In this document: positions 18,094-28,500 of the stretch, one piece after another
Numbering within the stretch: the first letter of the stretch is position 1
Layout: every line of letters begins with the position of its first letter
NCBI RefSeq assembly: GCF_014596935.1
Contig: NZ_JACVXC010000008.1
Location: 62,001 to 126,000 of the forward strand
DNA: 64,000 nucleotides
Direction: 5' to 3'
Source of the DNA: Aestuariibaculum suncheonense
GTDB lineage: Bacteria > Bacteroidota > Bacteroidia > Flavobacteriales > Flavobacteriaceae
The notes under the pieces: model-generated
What the model was told of the DNA's origin: nothing
Seen by the model: only the letters and a program-made list of their open reading frames with translations
Databases searched by the model: none
Program-made: the position numbers and the translations under genes

Positions 18094-18393
18094 ATGACTG
18101 TAAATTTTCAATATGTAGGTGTAGATGTAAGTGAAACTCTTTCGGCTTTTACAGAAGAAAAACTAAGTAAAATGTTTAACCGTTATGAGTTTTTAATCAG
18201 CGCGACGGTTTATTTTAAAATAGATGAAAAAGAGCATGAAACGGGAAAAATTTGTAATATAGAATTGAGTGCCCCAGGGCCTCGTTTATATGCGACATCG
18301 ATGGAAAAAAACTTCGAGGTTGCTGTTCGCGCTACAATTAGCGATTTAGAGCGACAGTTAGAAAAACGAAAAGAAGTTATGAAAACGTATTAA
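18094..18393 (+). CDS. hpf: Ribosome hibernation-promoting factor (HPF/RaiA family, short form)
   Basis: A 99-aa protein with the short S30AE/YfiA fold that binds the 30S subunit and silences ribosomes when growth stops. It has VDVSETLSAFTEEKLSKMFNR at the N-terminus, the basic and aromatic central strands and DLERQLEKRKE at the end. It lacks the long C-terminal dimerisation domain. It ends 2 bp from the stop of rlmH on the other strand, with no terminator between them. Confidence 0.9.
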   Translation: MTVNFQYVGVDVSETLSAFTEEKLSKMFNRYEFLISATVYFKIDEKEHETGKICNIELSAPGPRLYATSMEKNFEVAVRATISDLERQLEKRKEVMKTY

Positions 18394-18395
18394 TG

Positions 18396-18869
18396 TTATC
18401 GGTGGTGATACGGCTCGTTTCTTAGAATCGTATAACCACGGTATAACTGTTCAATAAAAAATAAGCGAATCATTTGATGGGAAAATGTCATTTTAGAAAG
18501 TGATATTTTCCCATTTGCTTTTTGGTACACGTCGTCTGAGAATCCGTAAGGGCCGCCAATAACAAATACCAATTGTTTGATGCCTGAATTCATATGTTTT
18601 TGTAAATAGTCTGAAAACGCTACCGAATCGAATTGCTTTCCGTTTTCATCTAATAAAATCAGAACATCGGTGTTGCTGAGTTTACTTAAAATAAGTTCAC
18701 CTTCTTTTACTTTTTGCTGAGCTTCGCTTAGGTTTTTTACATTCTTAATATCAGGAATAATGTCCAATGAAAATTTAATATAAAATCCTAAACGCTTCTG
18801 ATAATCGTCTATAAGTACCTGCAGATTTTTGCTATCTGTTTTGCCTATCGCAATCAATTTTATGGTCAT
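18396..18869 (-). CDS. rlmH: 23S rRNA (pseudouridine-1915-N3)-methyltransferase RlmH
   Basis: A 157-aa SPOUT-class enzyme that methylates pseudouridine 1915 in helix 69 of 23S rRNA. The SAM-binding knot is visible in VFVIGGPYGFSDDVYQ, ISLSKMTFSHQMIRLFFIEQLYRGY and the conserved C-terminal LRNEPYHHR. Converges with hpf and diverges from nadC, whose start is 127 bp away. Confidence 0.97.
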   Translation of the reverse strand: MTIKLIAIGKTDSKNLQVLIDDYQKRLGFYIKFSLDIIPDIKNVKNLSEAQQKVKEGELILSKLSNTDVLILLDENGKQFDSVAFSDYLQKHMNSGIKQLVFVIGGPYGFSDDVYQKANGKISLSKMTFSHQMIRLFFIEQLYRGYTILRNEPYHHR

Positions 18870-18968
18870 AAACGCAAAATTACTATTTACTATTTATCAA
18901 ATATGGATTTAAATGCTAAAAATTTAAAAATTCGTAAATGTAAAATTTAGTAAAGTAAATCAATTTAT

Positions 18969-18976
18969 TATTTTTG
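18969..18976 (+). promoter_or_regulatory. Putative -7 box for nadC
   Basis: TATTTTTG matches TAnnTTTG 20 bp before the nadC start codon. A weak TTTAG element lies about 19 bp upstream. Confidence 0.4.
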
Positions 18977-18996
18977 TTGCAAACCAACAATTAATT

Positions 18997-19857
18997 ATGA
19001 TAACACAAGAGCAGTTTGATCAAGAAGTCAAATCAATAATCGCCAATGCTATTAGAGAGGATGTAGGAGATGGAGATCATAGTTCCCTAGCTTGTATTCC
19101 GGAAACCGCCAGAGGTAAAGCCAAATTATTAGTAAAAGATAAGGGTATTATCGGTGGGGTTAACTTTGCTAAAAAGGTTTTTGCTTATGTAGACAAAAGT
19201 TTAAAACTTGATGTTCTTATTGAAGACGGATCGGAAGTGACCTATGGAGATGTGGTAATGTATGTTGAAGGACCGTCGCGATCTATTTTGAAAGCAGAAC
19301 GCACCGTTTTAAATGCGATGCAACGTATGAGTGCTATTGCAACTAAAACCCGTATGTATGTCGATTTAGTGAAAGGGACGAATACAACCATTTTAGATAC
19401 CCGAAAAACCACACCAGGGATTCGTGTATTGGAAAAATGGGCTGTAAAATTAGGAGGTGGTGAGAATCACAGATTCGCATTATACGATATGATTATGTTG
19501 AAAGATAACCATATCGATTTTGCAGGAGGTATTACCAATGCTGTTGAAATGACTAAACAGTATTTAAAGGAAACCGGAAGAGATTTGAAGATTATGGTTG
19601 AAGCCAGAGATTTAGTTGAGGTTAAAGAAATCTTACAGCTAGATGGCGTTTACCGAATTTTATTAGATAACTTCGATTACGAGGATACCAGAAAGGCTGT
19701 AAAAATGATTGGAGACAAGTGTTTAACGGAATCTTCAGGTAATATCAATGAGTCTACCATTCGCTTCTATGCCGAGTGTGGCGTTGATTTTATTTCTTGT
19801 GGAGCCTTAACACATTCAGTTCATAACATGGACTTAAGTTTAAAAGCTATTAAGTAG
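18997..19857 (+). CDS. nadC: Nicotinate-nucleotide pyrophosphorylase (carboxylating)
   Basis: NadC converts quinolinate and PRPP to nicotinate mononucleotide in de novo NAD synthesis. The 286-aa length is standard. Seen are REDVGDGDHSS at the N-terminus, AERTVLNAMQRMSAIATKT, LDTRKTTPGIRVLEKWAVKLGGGENHR (active-site block), MLKDNHI and the barrel strands ILLDNFD and ESSGNI. nadA and nadB are not in the window. The YihY-type gene follows after 111 bp. Confidence 0.97.
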   Translation: MITQEQFDQEVKSIIANAIREDVGDGDHSSLACIPETARGKAKLLVKDKGIIGGVNFAKKVFAYVDKSLKLDVLIEDGSEVTYGDVVMYVEGPSRSILKAERTVLNAMQRMSAIATKTRMYVDLVKGTNTTILDTRKTTPGIRVLEKWAVKLGGGENHRFALYDMIMLKDNHIDFAGGITNAVEMTKQYLKETGRDLKIMVEARDLVEVKEILQLDGVYRILLDNFDYEDTRKAVKMIGDKCLTESSGNINESTIRFYAECGVDFISCGALTHSVHNMDLSLKAIK

Positions 19858-19968
19858 TTTAAACGTTTAAACAATCCGAAAATATAGACAATTGTAAACA
19901 TCAATACTTTTTTAAGTATTGATGTTTTATTTTAATAACTTTGTTATAAACGATAAAATAAGTTATTA

Positions 19969-20907
19969 ATGACCAAACCTATTGAAGACAAACTCGATAC
20001 CATTCCGGTTATAAATGTCTTTGTTCGGTTTTTTAAGAAAATTAAATTACCAGGTTTAGAAGGCTTGTCGTTTTACGATTTATTAGAACTCTACATAACG
20101 GGTATAGTTAAAGGTGCAGTAACCACCAGGGCCAGTGCTATTGCGTTCAGTTTCTTTACAGCGCTTTTTCCGTTTTTATTATTCGTTTTATTCATCATAC
20201 CTTATGTGCCGATTGACGATTTTAAAATTGAATTTTTAAAGTTCTTAGAGTCATTTTTGCCACCGACCACGTCCGATTTTTTCTTTCAGAATATTTTTGA
20301 AAATATCGATCAATCGCAACGTGGCGGATTATTGTCTTCAGTGTTTGTATTATCATTATTGTTAATGGCAAATGGCGTGAATGCGGTGTTTTCTGGTTTT
20401 GAGAATTCCTATCACGAGCAGTTATCACGTAATGTGTTTCGACAATATTTATATGCGCTTAGCGTTGCCTTAATTCTAGCGTTTCTCTTAATTTTAACCA
20501 TTGCATTTTTAGGGTATTTTCAAATTTATGTGGTGCAACGATTGTTTGATACACTAGAAAACAAAGGGTATCAGGTAGCGACTCAGAGTGTGTTTTGGTT
20601 TAATGTAGTGAAATATGTGTTTTTCATATTAATGGTGTATATAGCCACGGCAACATTGTATTATTTTGGAACAAAAGAAGGACGACATTCTCGTTTTTTT
20701 TCTATAGGGGCTTTATTTACAACCATTTTAATAATAGTGTCTTCGTTTCTGTTTGGTATTTATATTGAAAATTTCAGTCAGTATAATAAGTTGTACGGGT
20801 CCATCGGAGCATTATTAATTTTGCTGTTTTATCTGTGGCTTAACGCAAATATTTTACTTTTGGGCTACGAATTAAATGCCTCGTTAAACAAACTTCGAAA
20901 ACGCTAA
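19969..20907 (+). CDS. YihY/virulence factor BrkB family membrane protein
   Basis: A 312-aa inner-membrane protein with about six hydrophobic segments. The family pattern TRASAIAFSFFTALFPFLLF is near residues 47-66, with later helices including the C-terminal YGSIGALLILLFYLWLNANILLLGYELNA. The family was once called RNase BN by mistake; its function is unknown. It ends 6 bp before priA, so the two are likely co-transcribed. Confidence 0.9.
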   Translation: MTKPIEDKLDTIPVINVFVRFFKKIKLPGLEGLSFYDLLELYITGIVKGAVTTRASAIAFSFFTALFPFLLFVLFIIPYVPIDDFKIEFLKFLESFLPPTTSDFFFQNIFENIDQSQRGGLLSSVFVLSLLLMANGVNAVFSGFENSYHEQLSRNVFRQYLYALSVALILAFLLILTIAFLGYFQIYVVQRLFDTLENKGYQVATQSVFWFNVVKYVFFILMVYIATATLYYFGTKEGRHSRFFSIGALFTTILIIVSSFLFGIYIENFSQYNKLYGSIGALLILLFYLWLNANILLLGYELNASLNKLRKR

Positions 20908-20913
20908 ATATTC

Positions 20914-23370
20914 ATGCAGCATTTTATTGATGTTATTATTCCAGTACCGTTACAAAAACTATTTACATACAGTATAACTGCGGCCGAATCTGACTTTTTA
21001 AAAGTAGGTATGCGAGTGTCGGTACCGTTTGGTAAATCTAAAATTTACACTGGTATTGTTTATAAAATACATAATGAAGCACCTGAAATTTACGAAGCAA
21101 AAGATATTCATCAGATTTTAGATGAAACACCAATCCTCAACGAAAATCAATTAAAACTTTGGCAGTGGATTGCGAGTTATTATATGTGTACGCTAGGCGA
21201 TGTGATGCGTGCCGCCTTGCCAAGTGCTTTTATCTTAGAAAGTGAGACCATCATTACAAAAAATAATGAAAAGGAAATTGATGAATCTGTTTTAAAGGAT
21301 GATGAGTTTTTGGTTTTTGATGCTTTGCAGTTTCAGTCGTCGTTAAAGATTCATGATATTTCTAATATTTTAGGAATTAAGAATGCCTTGCCAATTATTA
21401 AGCGTTTAATTGAAAAAGAAGTTATTACGGTTGAAGAGGAAGTTTATGAAAAATATAAACCCAAATTAGTTCGTTATGTGAGGCTTCATAATAGTTACAC
21501 ATCCGAAGTCGATTTACATCAGTTGTTAGACGATTTAAGTCGGGCACCAAAACAACATAAAGTCATTATGACACTGTTTTCGTTGTCGGCTTCTACTAAA
21601 AAGCCTATTAAGGTAGCCGATTTAACGAAGGCAAGTGATGCATCGTCTTCAATAATAAAAGCTTTAATTGATAAAGGAATTCTTGAAGAATACTACATTC
21701 AAACCGATAGAGTAGAGTATGCAGGTGATGATGATAACGAATCGACGAAGCGACTAAACACGTATCAGGAAACAGCGTTAACTGAAATAAAAGCGTCGTT
21801 TAAAACGCAGTCGGTTGTTTTGCTTCATGGCGTAACATCTTCAGGAAAAACAGAAGTTTATGTAAAGTTAATTGAAGAAGCTTTAAGTCGTGGTGAACAA
21901 GTATTATATCTATTGCCAGAAATAGCCTTAACAACACAGTTAATAGCCCGACTTCAAAATTATTTTGGCGAGCAGGTATCTGTATATCATTCCAAATATT
22001 CAACTCACGAACGGGTTGAGGTTTGGAATAACGTGTTGAACAATAGCAATAAAGCACAGGTGGTTTTGGGAGCGCGTTCTTCTATATTTTTGCCATTTAA
22101 TAATCTCGGGTTAATTATTGTTGACGAAGAGCATGAGCAGTCGTTTAAACAATTTGATCCAGCACCGCGTTACCATGCCAGAGATACCGCTGTTGTTTTA
22201 GCGCATTTTTATCAGGCTAAAACTCTTTTAGGTTCGGCAACACCAAGTTTAGAAAGTTATTTCAATGCTAAGCAGAATAAATATGGTTTAGTTGAAATCA
22301 CTAAACGATATAATAATGTCTTGATGCCAGACATGGAGTTGGTTGATATTAAGGATAAGCAGAAGCGTAAGCGTATGAAAGGGCATTTCAGTGATCGATT
22401 GATTGATGAAATGACCGAAGCACTTAGTGAAGGTTTTCAGGTGATTTTATTTCAAAATCGTCGCGGTTTTTCACCAATTGTCGAGTGTAATACTTGTGGG
22501 CATTCGCCACAATGTCCTAATTGCGATGTGAGTTTAACGTATCATCAATATAAAAACCAATTACGTTGTCATTATTGCGGGTATGTAATGGCGATGCAAA
22601 ATAATTGTATGGCCTGTGGCAGTCCGGAAGTAGATAGCAAAGGTTTTGGAACTGAGCAGATAGAAACCGAAGTTAAAGCCTTGTTTTCGGATTATAAAGT
22701 AGCTCGAATGGATTTAGATACTACTCGAGGTAAGTATGGTTACGAAAAGATTATTACGGCTTTAGAACAGCAGGAAATCGATATTCTGGTGGGGACTCAA
22801 ATGCTTACTAAGGGATTGGATTTTAGAAATGTGAAGCTGGTAGGTGTTATGAATGCTGATAATATGTTGAACTTCCCAGACTTCAGAGCACATGAACGTA
22901 GTTTTCAATTGATACTTCAGGTAGCTGGTAGGGCAGGCCGAACCGATGTCCGCGGAAAAGTATTGATTCAAACATATAATCCGCATCATAATATTTTACA
23001 GCAAGTATCGACGAACGATTATTTGGGTATGTATAATGAGCAGATGGATGAGCGTTATAATTTTAAATATCCGCCTATATACAAACAGATTAAAATAACA
23101 TTGAAGCATAAAGATTATTTAAACGTTGAGAATGCTTCCATCTGGTATGCTAAATCGTTGCGAAATGCCTTTGGAGATTTTGTCTTAGGGCCAGAGTCTC
23201 CGCCGGTAGCGAGAATCCGTAATTTATATCATAAAAATATATTGGTTAAAATTCCGAAGAAACAATCTTTAGCAAAAACAAAAGAAGCTATCATTAAAAT
23301 TAACAATAGCTTCTTGAGTATTAAAGATTTTCGTTCAGTTAAGGTGGTTTTAAATGTTGATAACTTTTAA
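20914..23370 (+). CDS. priA: Primosomal protein N' (replication restart helicase PriA)
   Basis: An 818-aa helicase that reloads the replisome at stalled forks. The N-terminal DNA-binding part begins DVIIPVPLQKLFTYSI. The helicase has Walker A GVTSSGKTEVY (about residues 306-316), the DEEH box in LIIVDEEHEQSFKQ, and LGSATPSLES. A zinc-binding insertion with paired cysteines (CNTCGHSPQCPNCDVS, CHYCG, CMACG) lies around 525-570, followed by GTEQIETEV and QVAGRAGR. All key motifs are intact. Confidence 0.97.
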   Translation: MQHFIDVIIPVPLQKLFTYSITAAESDFLKVGMRVSVPFGKSKIYTGIVYKIHNEAPEIYEAKDIHQILDETPILNENQLKLWQWIASYYMCTLGDVMRAALPSAFILESETIITKNNEKEIDESVLKDDEFLVFDALQFQSSLKIHDISNILGIKNALPIIKRLIEKEVITVEEEVYEKYKPKLVRYVRLHNSYTSEVDLHQLLDDLSRAPKQHKVIMTLFSLSASTKKPIKVADLTKASDASSSIIKALIDKGILEEYYIQTDRVEYAGDDDNESTKRLNTYQETALTEIKASFKTQSVVLLHGVTSSGKTEVYVKLIEEALSRGEQVLYLLPEIALTTQLIARLQNYFGEQVSVYHSKYSTHERVEVWNNVLNNSNKAQVVLGARSSIFLPFNNLGLIIVDEEHEQSFKQFDPAPRYHARDTAVVLAHFYQAKTLLGSATPSLESYFNAKQNKYGLVEITKRYNNVLMPDMELVDIKDKQKRKRMKGHFSDRLIDEMTEALSEGFQVILFQNRRGFSPIVECNTCGHSPQCPNCDVSLTYHQYKNQLRCHYCGYVMAMQNNCMACGSPEVDSKGFGTEQIETEVKALFSDYKVARMDLDTTRGKYGYEKIITALEQQEIDILVGTQMLTKGLDFRNVKLVGVMNADNMLNFPDFRAHERSFQLILQVAGRAGRTDVRGKVLIQTYNPHHNILQQVSTNDYLGMYNEQMDERYNFKYPPIYKQIKITLKHKDYLNVENASIWYAKSLRNAFGDFVLGPESPPVARIRNLYHKNILVKIPKKQSLAKTKEAIIKINNSFLSIKDFRSVKVVLNVDNF

Positions 23371-23400
23371 TAGAGAGACGACTTAACTAAGTTGTGGGGC

Positions 23401-24096
23401 TTAAATATTATTTAAGGCGTCTACTAAAAGTGTCTTCTTGTTTCTACTTAAAGGAATTTCGTAGGCACCAACTTCAACATTTTTACTGTTGTACCTGTCG
23501 ATTTTATCCAGATTAACAATATAAGACTTGTGAATTCTTAAGAATTTATTCTCAGGTAATTCCTTTTCAAAAGATTTCATGGTAGATAGTACCACTAAGC
23601 TGGTTTCTTCAGTAACTAATTTTACATAGTCACCTAAAGCTTCTATCCATTTAATGTCTTTAATATATACTTTACGTTTTTTAAGATTGCTTTTAACAAA
23701 GATGTGTTCGCCTTCTTCTTCGCTAAAATCCTGAATCAACTTATGTTGTTCTAAAGCTTTTTCTACAGATATATTAAAACGTTCCCTGGTAATTGGTTTG
23801 TGTAAGTAATCGGTAGCATCGTAATTAAATGCTTTAAAAGCATATTCTGTTTTACCGGTTACGAAAATAATTTGAGGTTTATTGTTTAATACGTCTAAAA
23901 GCTCGAAACCATTAAGTACAGGCATTTCAATATCTAAGAAAATTAGATCTACCTGATGCGTATTCAAACCATTTTTGGTTTCTAAAGCACTACTGTACTC
24001 TGCTATTAAGTTAAGATTTGGGTGATTCTCTACTAACTTAACAATAGAAAGACGTTGTATTGCTGAATCGTCTACTACTACACAGTTTAAAGTCAT
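23401..24096 (-). CDS. LytTR-family response regulator
   Basis: A 231-aa regulator with an N-terminal receiver domain (VVVDDSAIQRL, phosphoacceptor Asp55 in LIFLDIEMP, switch region FVTGKTEY and the conserved Lys in LHKPI) and a C-terminal LytTR DNA-binding domain (IKWIEALGDYVKL, RIHKSYIVNLDKI). No histidine kinase lies nearby, so its partner is elsewhere. It is divergent from the ribosomal protein operon rpsF-rpsR-rplI with 213 bp between them. Confidence 0.93.
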   Translation of the reverse strand: MTLNCVVVDDSAIQRLSIVKLVENHPNLNLIAEYSSALETKNGLNTHQVDLIFLDIEMPVLNGFELLDVLNNKPQIIFVTGKTEYAFKAFNYDATDYLHKPITRERFNISVEKALEQHKLIQDFSEEEGEHIFVKSNLKKRKVYIKDIKWIEALGDYVKLVTEETSLVVLSTMKSFEKELPENKFLRIHKSYIVNLDKIDRYNSKNVEVGAYEIPLSRNKKTLLVDALNNI

Positions 24097-24245
24097 AACA
24101 TTTCAATTATTTCGGTTAAGATATCGACAATAGTACGAAAAAATCCGCTAAAAACCAAAAAACATCGTTAAAATGTATTTTTTAACAAATATTTAACAGC
24201 TGTTTTCGCCGACAAATATAAAGTAAAAAATGATTTTAAATATAG

Positions 24246-24276
24246 TTGTTTTATATGGAATTAATGGTTATTTTTG
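24246..24276 (+). promoter_or_regulatory. Promoter of rpsF-rpsR-rplI
   Basis: TTG (24246-24248), 20 bases, then TATTTTTG (24269-24276): a good match to the Bacteroidetes consensus, 33 bp before the rpsF start codon. Confidence 0.6.
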
Positions 24277-24309
24277 CACCCAATTTTTTAATCATTAAAA
24301 ACGATTTTT

Positions 24310-24648
24310 ATGAATCATTATGAAACTGTTTTCATCTTGAATCCCGTTTTGTCTGAAGACCAGATAAAGGAAACAGTAAAGAAATACGAAGATTTTCTTG
24401 TTTCTAACGGTGCAAAGATGGTATCAAAAGAAGATTGGGGACTAAAAAAATTAGCTTACCCAATTCAACACAAAAAAAGTGGATTCTACCATTTATTTGA
24501 GTATACTGTAGAAGGAGAAGTAATCAACGCTTTAGAATTAGAGTTTAGACGTGATGAGCGTTTTATGCGTTACTTAACTGTAAGTTTAGACAAGCACGCT
24601 GTGGCTTGGGCTGAGAGAAGAAGAGAAAAACTAAAACAAAAAGCGTAA
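24310..24648 (+). CDS. rpsF: 30S ribosomal protein S6
   Basis: A 112-aa S6 protein. It has [21 protein letters not shown], the central [18 protein letters not shown] and the C-terminal [17 protein letters not shown]6 pairs with S18 in the platform of the 30S subunit, and the genes lie together here (2 bp apart). First gene of a three-gene operon with a consensus promoter. Confidence 0.97.
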   Translation: MNHYETVFILNPVLSEDQIKETVKKYEDFLVSNGAKMVSKEDWGLKKLAYPIQHKKSGFYHLFEYTVEGEVINALELEFRRDERFMRYLTVSLDKHAVAWAERRREKLKQKA

Positions 24649-24650
24649 TT

Positions 24651-24947
24651 ATGTCATCTATAGAGCAACAATCTAAAGGGAAAAAAGACGGAGAAATCAG
24701 ATATTTAACTCCGCTTAATATTGACACTAATAAAACGAAAAAATATTGTCGTTTTAAAAAGTCAGGTATTAAATACGTAGACTACAAAGATCCAGATTTC
24801 TTATTAAAGTTTGTAAACGAGCAAGGTAAAATTTTACCACGTCGTTTAACTGGAACTTCATTAAAGTATCAAAGAAAAGTATCTGTAGCTGTAAAAAGAG
24901 CTCGTCACTTAGCTTTAATGCCATACGTAGCAGATTTATTAAAATAA
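24651..24947 (+). CDS. rpsR: 30S ribosomal protein S18
   Basis: A 98-aa S18 with the family core [20 protein letters not shown] and [33 protein letters not shown]. The N-terminus is longer than in E. coli, as is common in Bacteroidota. It follows rpsF by 2 bp and precedes rplI by 13 bp. Confidence 0.97.
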   Translation: MSSIEQQSKGKKDGEIRYLTPLNIDTNKTKKYCRFKKSGIKYVDYKDPDFLLKFVNEQGKILPRRLTGTSLKYQRKVSVAVKRARHLALMPYVADLLK

Positions 24948-24960
24948 AATACCGATAACA

Positions 24961-25407
24961 ATGGAACTTATATTAAAACAAGACGTTGAAAATTTAGGAT
25001 TTAAAGACGATGTTGTAACAGTTAAGAACGGTTATGGTAGAAACTTTTTAATTCCTCAAGGAAAAGCTATTTTGGCTACAGTATCTGCAAAGAAAGTTTT
25101 GGCAGAGAACTTAAAGCAAAGAGCTTTTAAAGAACAAAAATTAGTTGATGATGCTAACAAATTAGCTGAAGCATTAAAAGCTTTAGAAATTAAAATAGCA
25201 GCGAAAGTAGGAGCAGGAGATAAATTATTTGGTTCTGTAAACAACATCGACGTAGCTGAAGCTTTAGAAAAAGAAGGTCACGCTATCGAGAAAAAATTCA
25301 TTACTGTTGCTACAGTAAAACGTACTGGTAAATATAATGCTGGTATCCGTTTACACAGAACAGTAAATGTAGATTTAGAATTTGAGGTTGTAGCTCAGGC
25401 TAACTAA
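24961..25407 (+). CDS. rplI: 50S ribosomal protein L9
   Basis: A 148-aa L9 with the N-terminal globule MELILKQDVENLGFKDD, the signature VKNGYGRNFLIPQGKA, a long connecting helix (about residues 40-75) and a C-terminal rRNA-binding domain (FGSVNNIDVAEAL). Last gene of the rpsF operon; a strong terminator follows 46 bp later. Confidence 0.97.
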   Translation: MELILKQDVENLGFKDDVVTVKNGYGRNFLIPQGKAILATVSAKKVLAENLKQRAFKEQKLVDDANKLAEALKALEIKIAAKVGAGDKLFGSVNNIDVAEALEKEGHAIEKKFITVATVKRTGKYNAGIRLHRTVNVDLEFEVVAQAN

Positions 25408-25452
25408 TTTGCATGTGAAAATAAAATAAAGAGTAACATCTTTAGAATATAG

Positions 25453-25486
25453 AAAAAGCTATCCATTCGTGGATAGCTTTTTTTTT
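25453..25486 (+). terminator. Terminator after rplI
   Basis: A perfect 13-bp stem (25453-25465 with 25470-25482) closed by a TTCG tetraloop and followed by a T run. Very stable. Confidence 0.9.
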
Positions 25487-25546
25487 ATCCTATTTTATCC
25501 TATCTTTTAACTGTAAATCAAATGACTAACTCTAATAATTAACTTC

Positions 25547-28500
25547 ATGAAAAGAATTCCATTTCTAGTTTTTTTTCTGATTATTAGCTTATCAGCTTTT
25601 TCTCAGGTTACGACCTCTAACATTAAAGGACTTGTGTTGGATGCTAATTCTGTGCCGCTTCCTGGTGCTAATATTTTGGCAGTACATACTCCTACAGGTA
25701 CAAATTATGGTGCAGCTTCAAATTTTGATGGTAGATTTAACTTATTGAATCTAAGAATCGGAGGGCCCTATACCATAACAATAAGTTTTATTGGCTATCA
25801 GGAACAAACTTTAAAAGAAGTGTATCTTTCGCTGGGTAATACTTTAAATTTGGATATTGTTTTAATAGAGAATAGTCAGGAATTGGATGCAGTTGTAATT
25901 CAAGGTTCACGTACTGGAACTTTTGGAAGTGATCGTACAGGTGCGGAAACTAGCGTGGGGCGACGGGAGATAACGCGTTTGCCAACGATTTCAAGATCGG
26001 CTGCCGATTTTACCAGATTAGAACCTTCGGCAAGTGGTAATTCATTTGGAGGTAGAAACGATCAGTTTAATAACTTTTCATTGGACGGAGCTATTTTTAA
26101 TAATCCTTTTGGCTTGGATTCCCCGACACCAGGAGGGCAAACCGATGCTCAACCAATTTCTTTAGATGCTATCGATCAAATTTCGGTAGCTACTGCACCT
26201 TATGATGTAACGCAATCAGGTTTTACCGGCGCATCGGTAAATGCGGTTACAAAAAGTGGTACAAATGAATTTCATGGTACGGTTTACGGTTTTTTTAGGA
26301 ATGAAGATTTAACAGGAGGTAAAATTAATGGAGAAGAAGTTACAAAACCAGATTTAGAACAGCTTCAATATGGTTTAAGTATTGGTGGACCTATCATTAA
26401 AAACAAATTGTTTTTCTTTGCTAATTTTGAAATTGATGATAGAAATGATTTGGGATCCAACGGTTGGGTTCCAAATACCGCATCAGGTGCTGTAAATGAA
26501 TCTAGAGTACTGGAAACAGATTTGATTAATGTACAGAATGCACTGGCAACGCTAGGTTATGATACTGGAGCATATGAAGGCTTCACTTTTGGTTCTAATT
26601 CTACTAAAGGTATTTTTAAATTAGACTGGAATATTAATGATAATAACCGTTTGGCTGTAATTTATAATTTTTTAGATGCTTCAAAAGAAAAACCAGCACA
26701 TCCAACAGCATTGGGTGTTAGAGGACCTAGTTTTTCTACCTTGCAATTCCAGAATTCAGGATATGAAATTAATAATAAATTAAATTCAGTTCAGTTAGAA
26801 TTGAATTCTAATTTCACCGATGAAATCACCAATAAATTGCAGGCAGGATATTCGCATTTTGATGATTTTAGAAATCCATTTTCTAAGCCAGCACCTGTTA
26901 TTACCATTCAGGATGGTGCAGGGGCTAATTATATTATAGCTGGTCATGAGCCGTTCTCAATAAATAATTTATTAGACCAAAAGGTGTTTCAATTCACCGA
27001 TAATTTAAATATCACCAAAGGGAGTCATACGTTTACCGTTGGTGTTTCTTTTGAGAAATTTGAATTTGCAAACTCCTTCAATCTTGTAAATTATGAATCG
27101 TTTAATTTTGGAATTTTTCCTTATTATGGGATCTTTAGTCCATATCCCAATGTTCAGACATTTTTAGATAACGCACAACCGGGAGGGGTTGTAGAACAGT
27201 ATTTAGCAGCCACTCAAAATGCATACGATACATTTAATTCTAATGGAACAGGTAACGACGGTGGTTGGAAACTAGCCGAGTTAAATGTAGGACAATTATC
27301 ATTCTATGTGCAGGATGAATGGAATGTTTCAGATGCCTTTAAATTGACATATGGTGTTCGATTTGATAAACCTCTATATTTCAATACTGCAGATTTAATT
27401 CAAAAGTATATTGATACCGATAACGGTGCTACAAGAGATAATTCTGTGCTTTATTACAACCCAAACAAAAAAGAAGAGGTTACTTTTGACTCAACCACCT
27501 TGCCAAACAATAATTGGTTGATTTCTCCTAGAGTTGGATTTAATTGGGATATTAATGATGAAGCAAAAACTCAAATAAGAGGTGGTTCAGGATTATTTAC
27601 AGGTCGTTTCCCTTTCGTATGGTTGGGGAATCAGGTAAGTGGAGCCGACGATGGATTCTTTCAGTTTGTTGATCCGGATTACAAATGGCCACAAGTATGG
27701 AGAACCAACATAGGTGCCGATCACAGATTTGAAAATGGTTTAACACTTACAGCCGATATCTCTTATACAAAAGATATAAATGGTGCTCATGTTCAAAATT
27801 GGGGACATAGAGAACCATCAGCAACCTTAAATGCACCTGAAGATAACAGACCATTTTATTTAGATAGCGACAAGGGTAATAATGCTTATGTTTTTACAAA
27901 TACAGATAAAGGTCGAATTTGGAATACAACTATTAAAGCTCAAAAAACTTTTGGAAACGGGTATTTTACCAGCTTGGCATATAATTACCTAAATTCAAAA
28001 GATGTTAATTCAATTGAGGCAGAAATCACAGGAGATGCCTTCGATTTTAACCCAGTATCTGGTAACGTTAATGCAGATGTATTATCATATTCAAAATATG
28101 GAGATACTCACAGATTTGTTGCTATAGCCAGTAAAAAGTGGACGTATGGAAATGATAAATGGGCTACAACGATTTCTACATTTGGAGAATATGCTCAGGG
28201 AGGACGTTTTAACTATACTTACGCAGGAAATATTAATGGAGATAGTTCAACCCAAAATAACGATTTAATTTACATTCCAACTGCCAGTGAATTACAACAA
28301 ATGCAGTTTTCTGGTGCAGGACAGGCAGAAGCCTATGAAAGATTTATAGAACAAGATAAGTACTTGAGTGATAACAGAGGGAAATATTTTAATCGATACG
28401 GGGCTTTGGCTCCATGGAGAAGCCGATGGGATATAAAAATTCTACAAGATTTAAATTTCAACGTAGGGGGGGATAAAACGAATACTTTACAACTTAGTAT

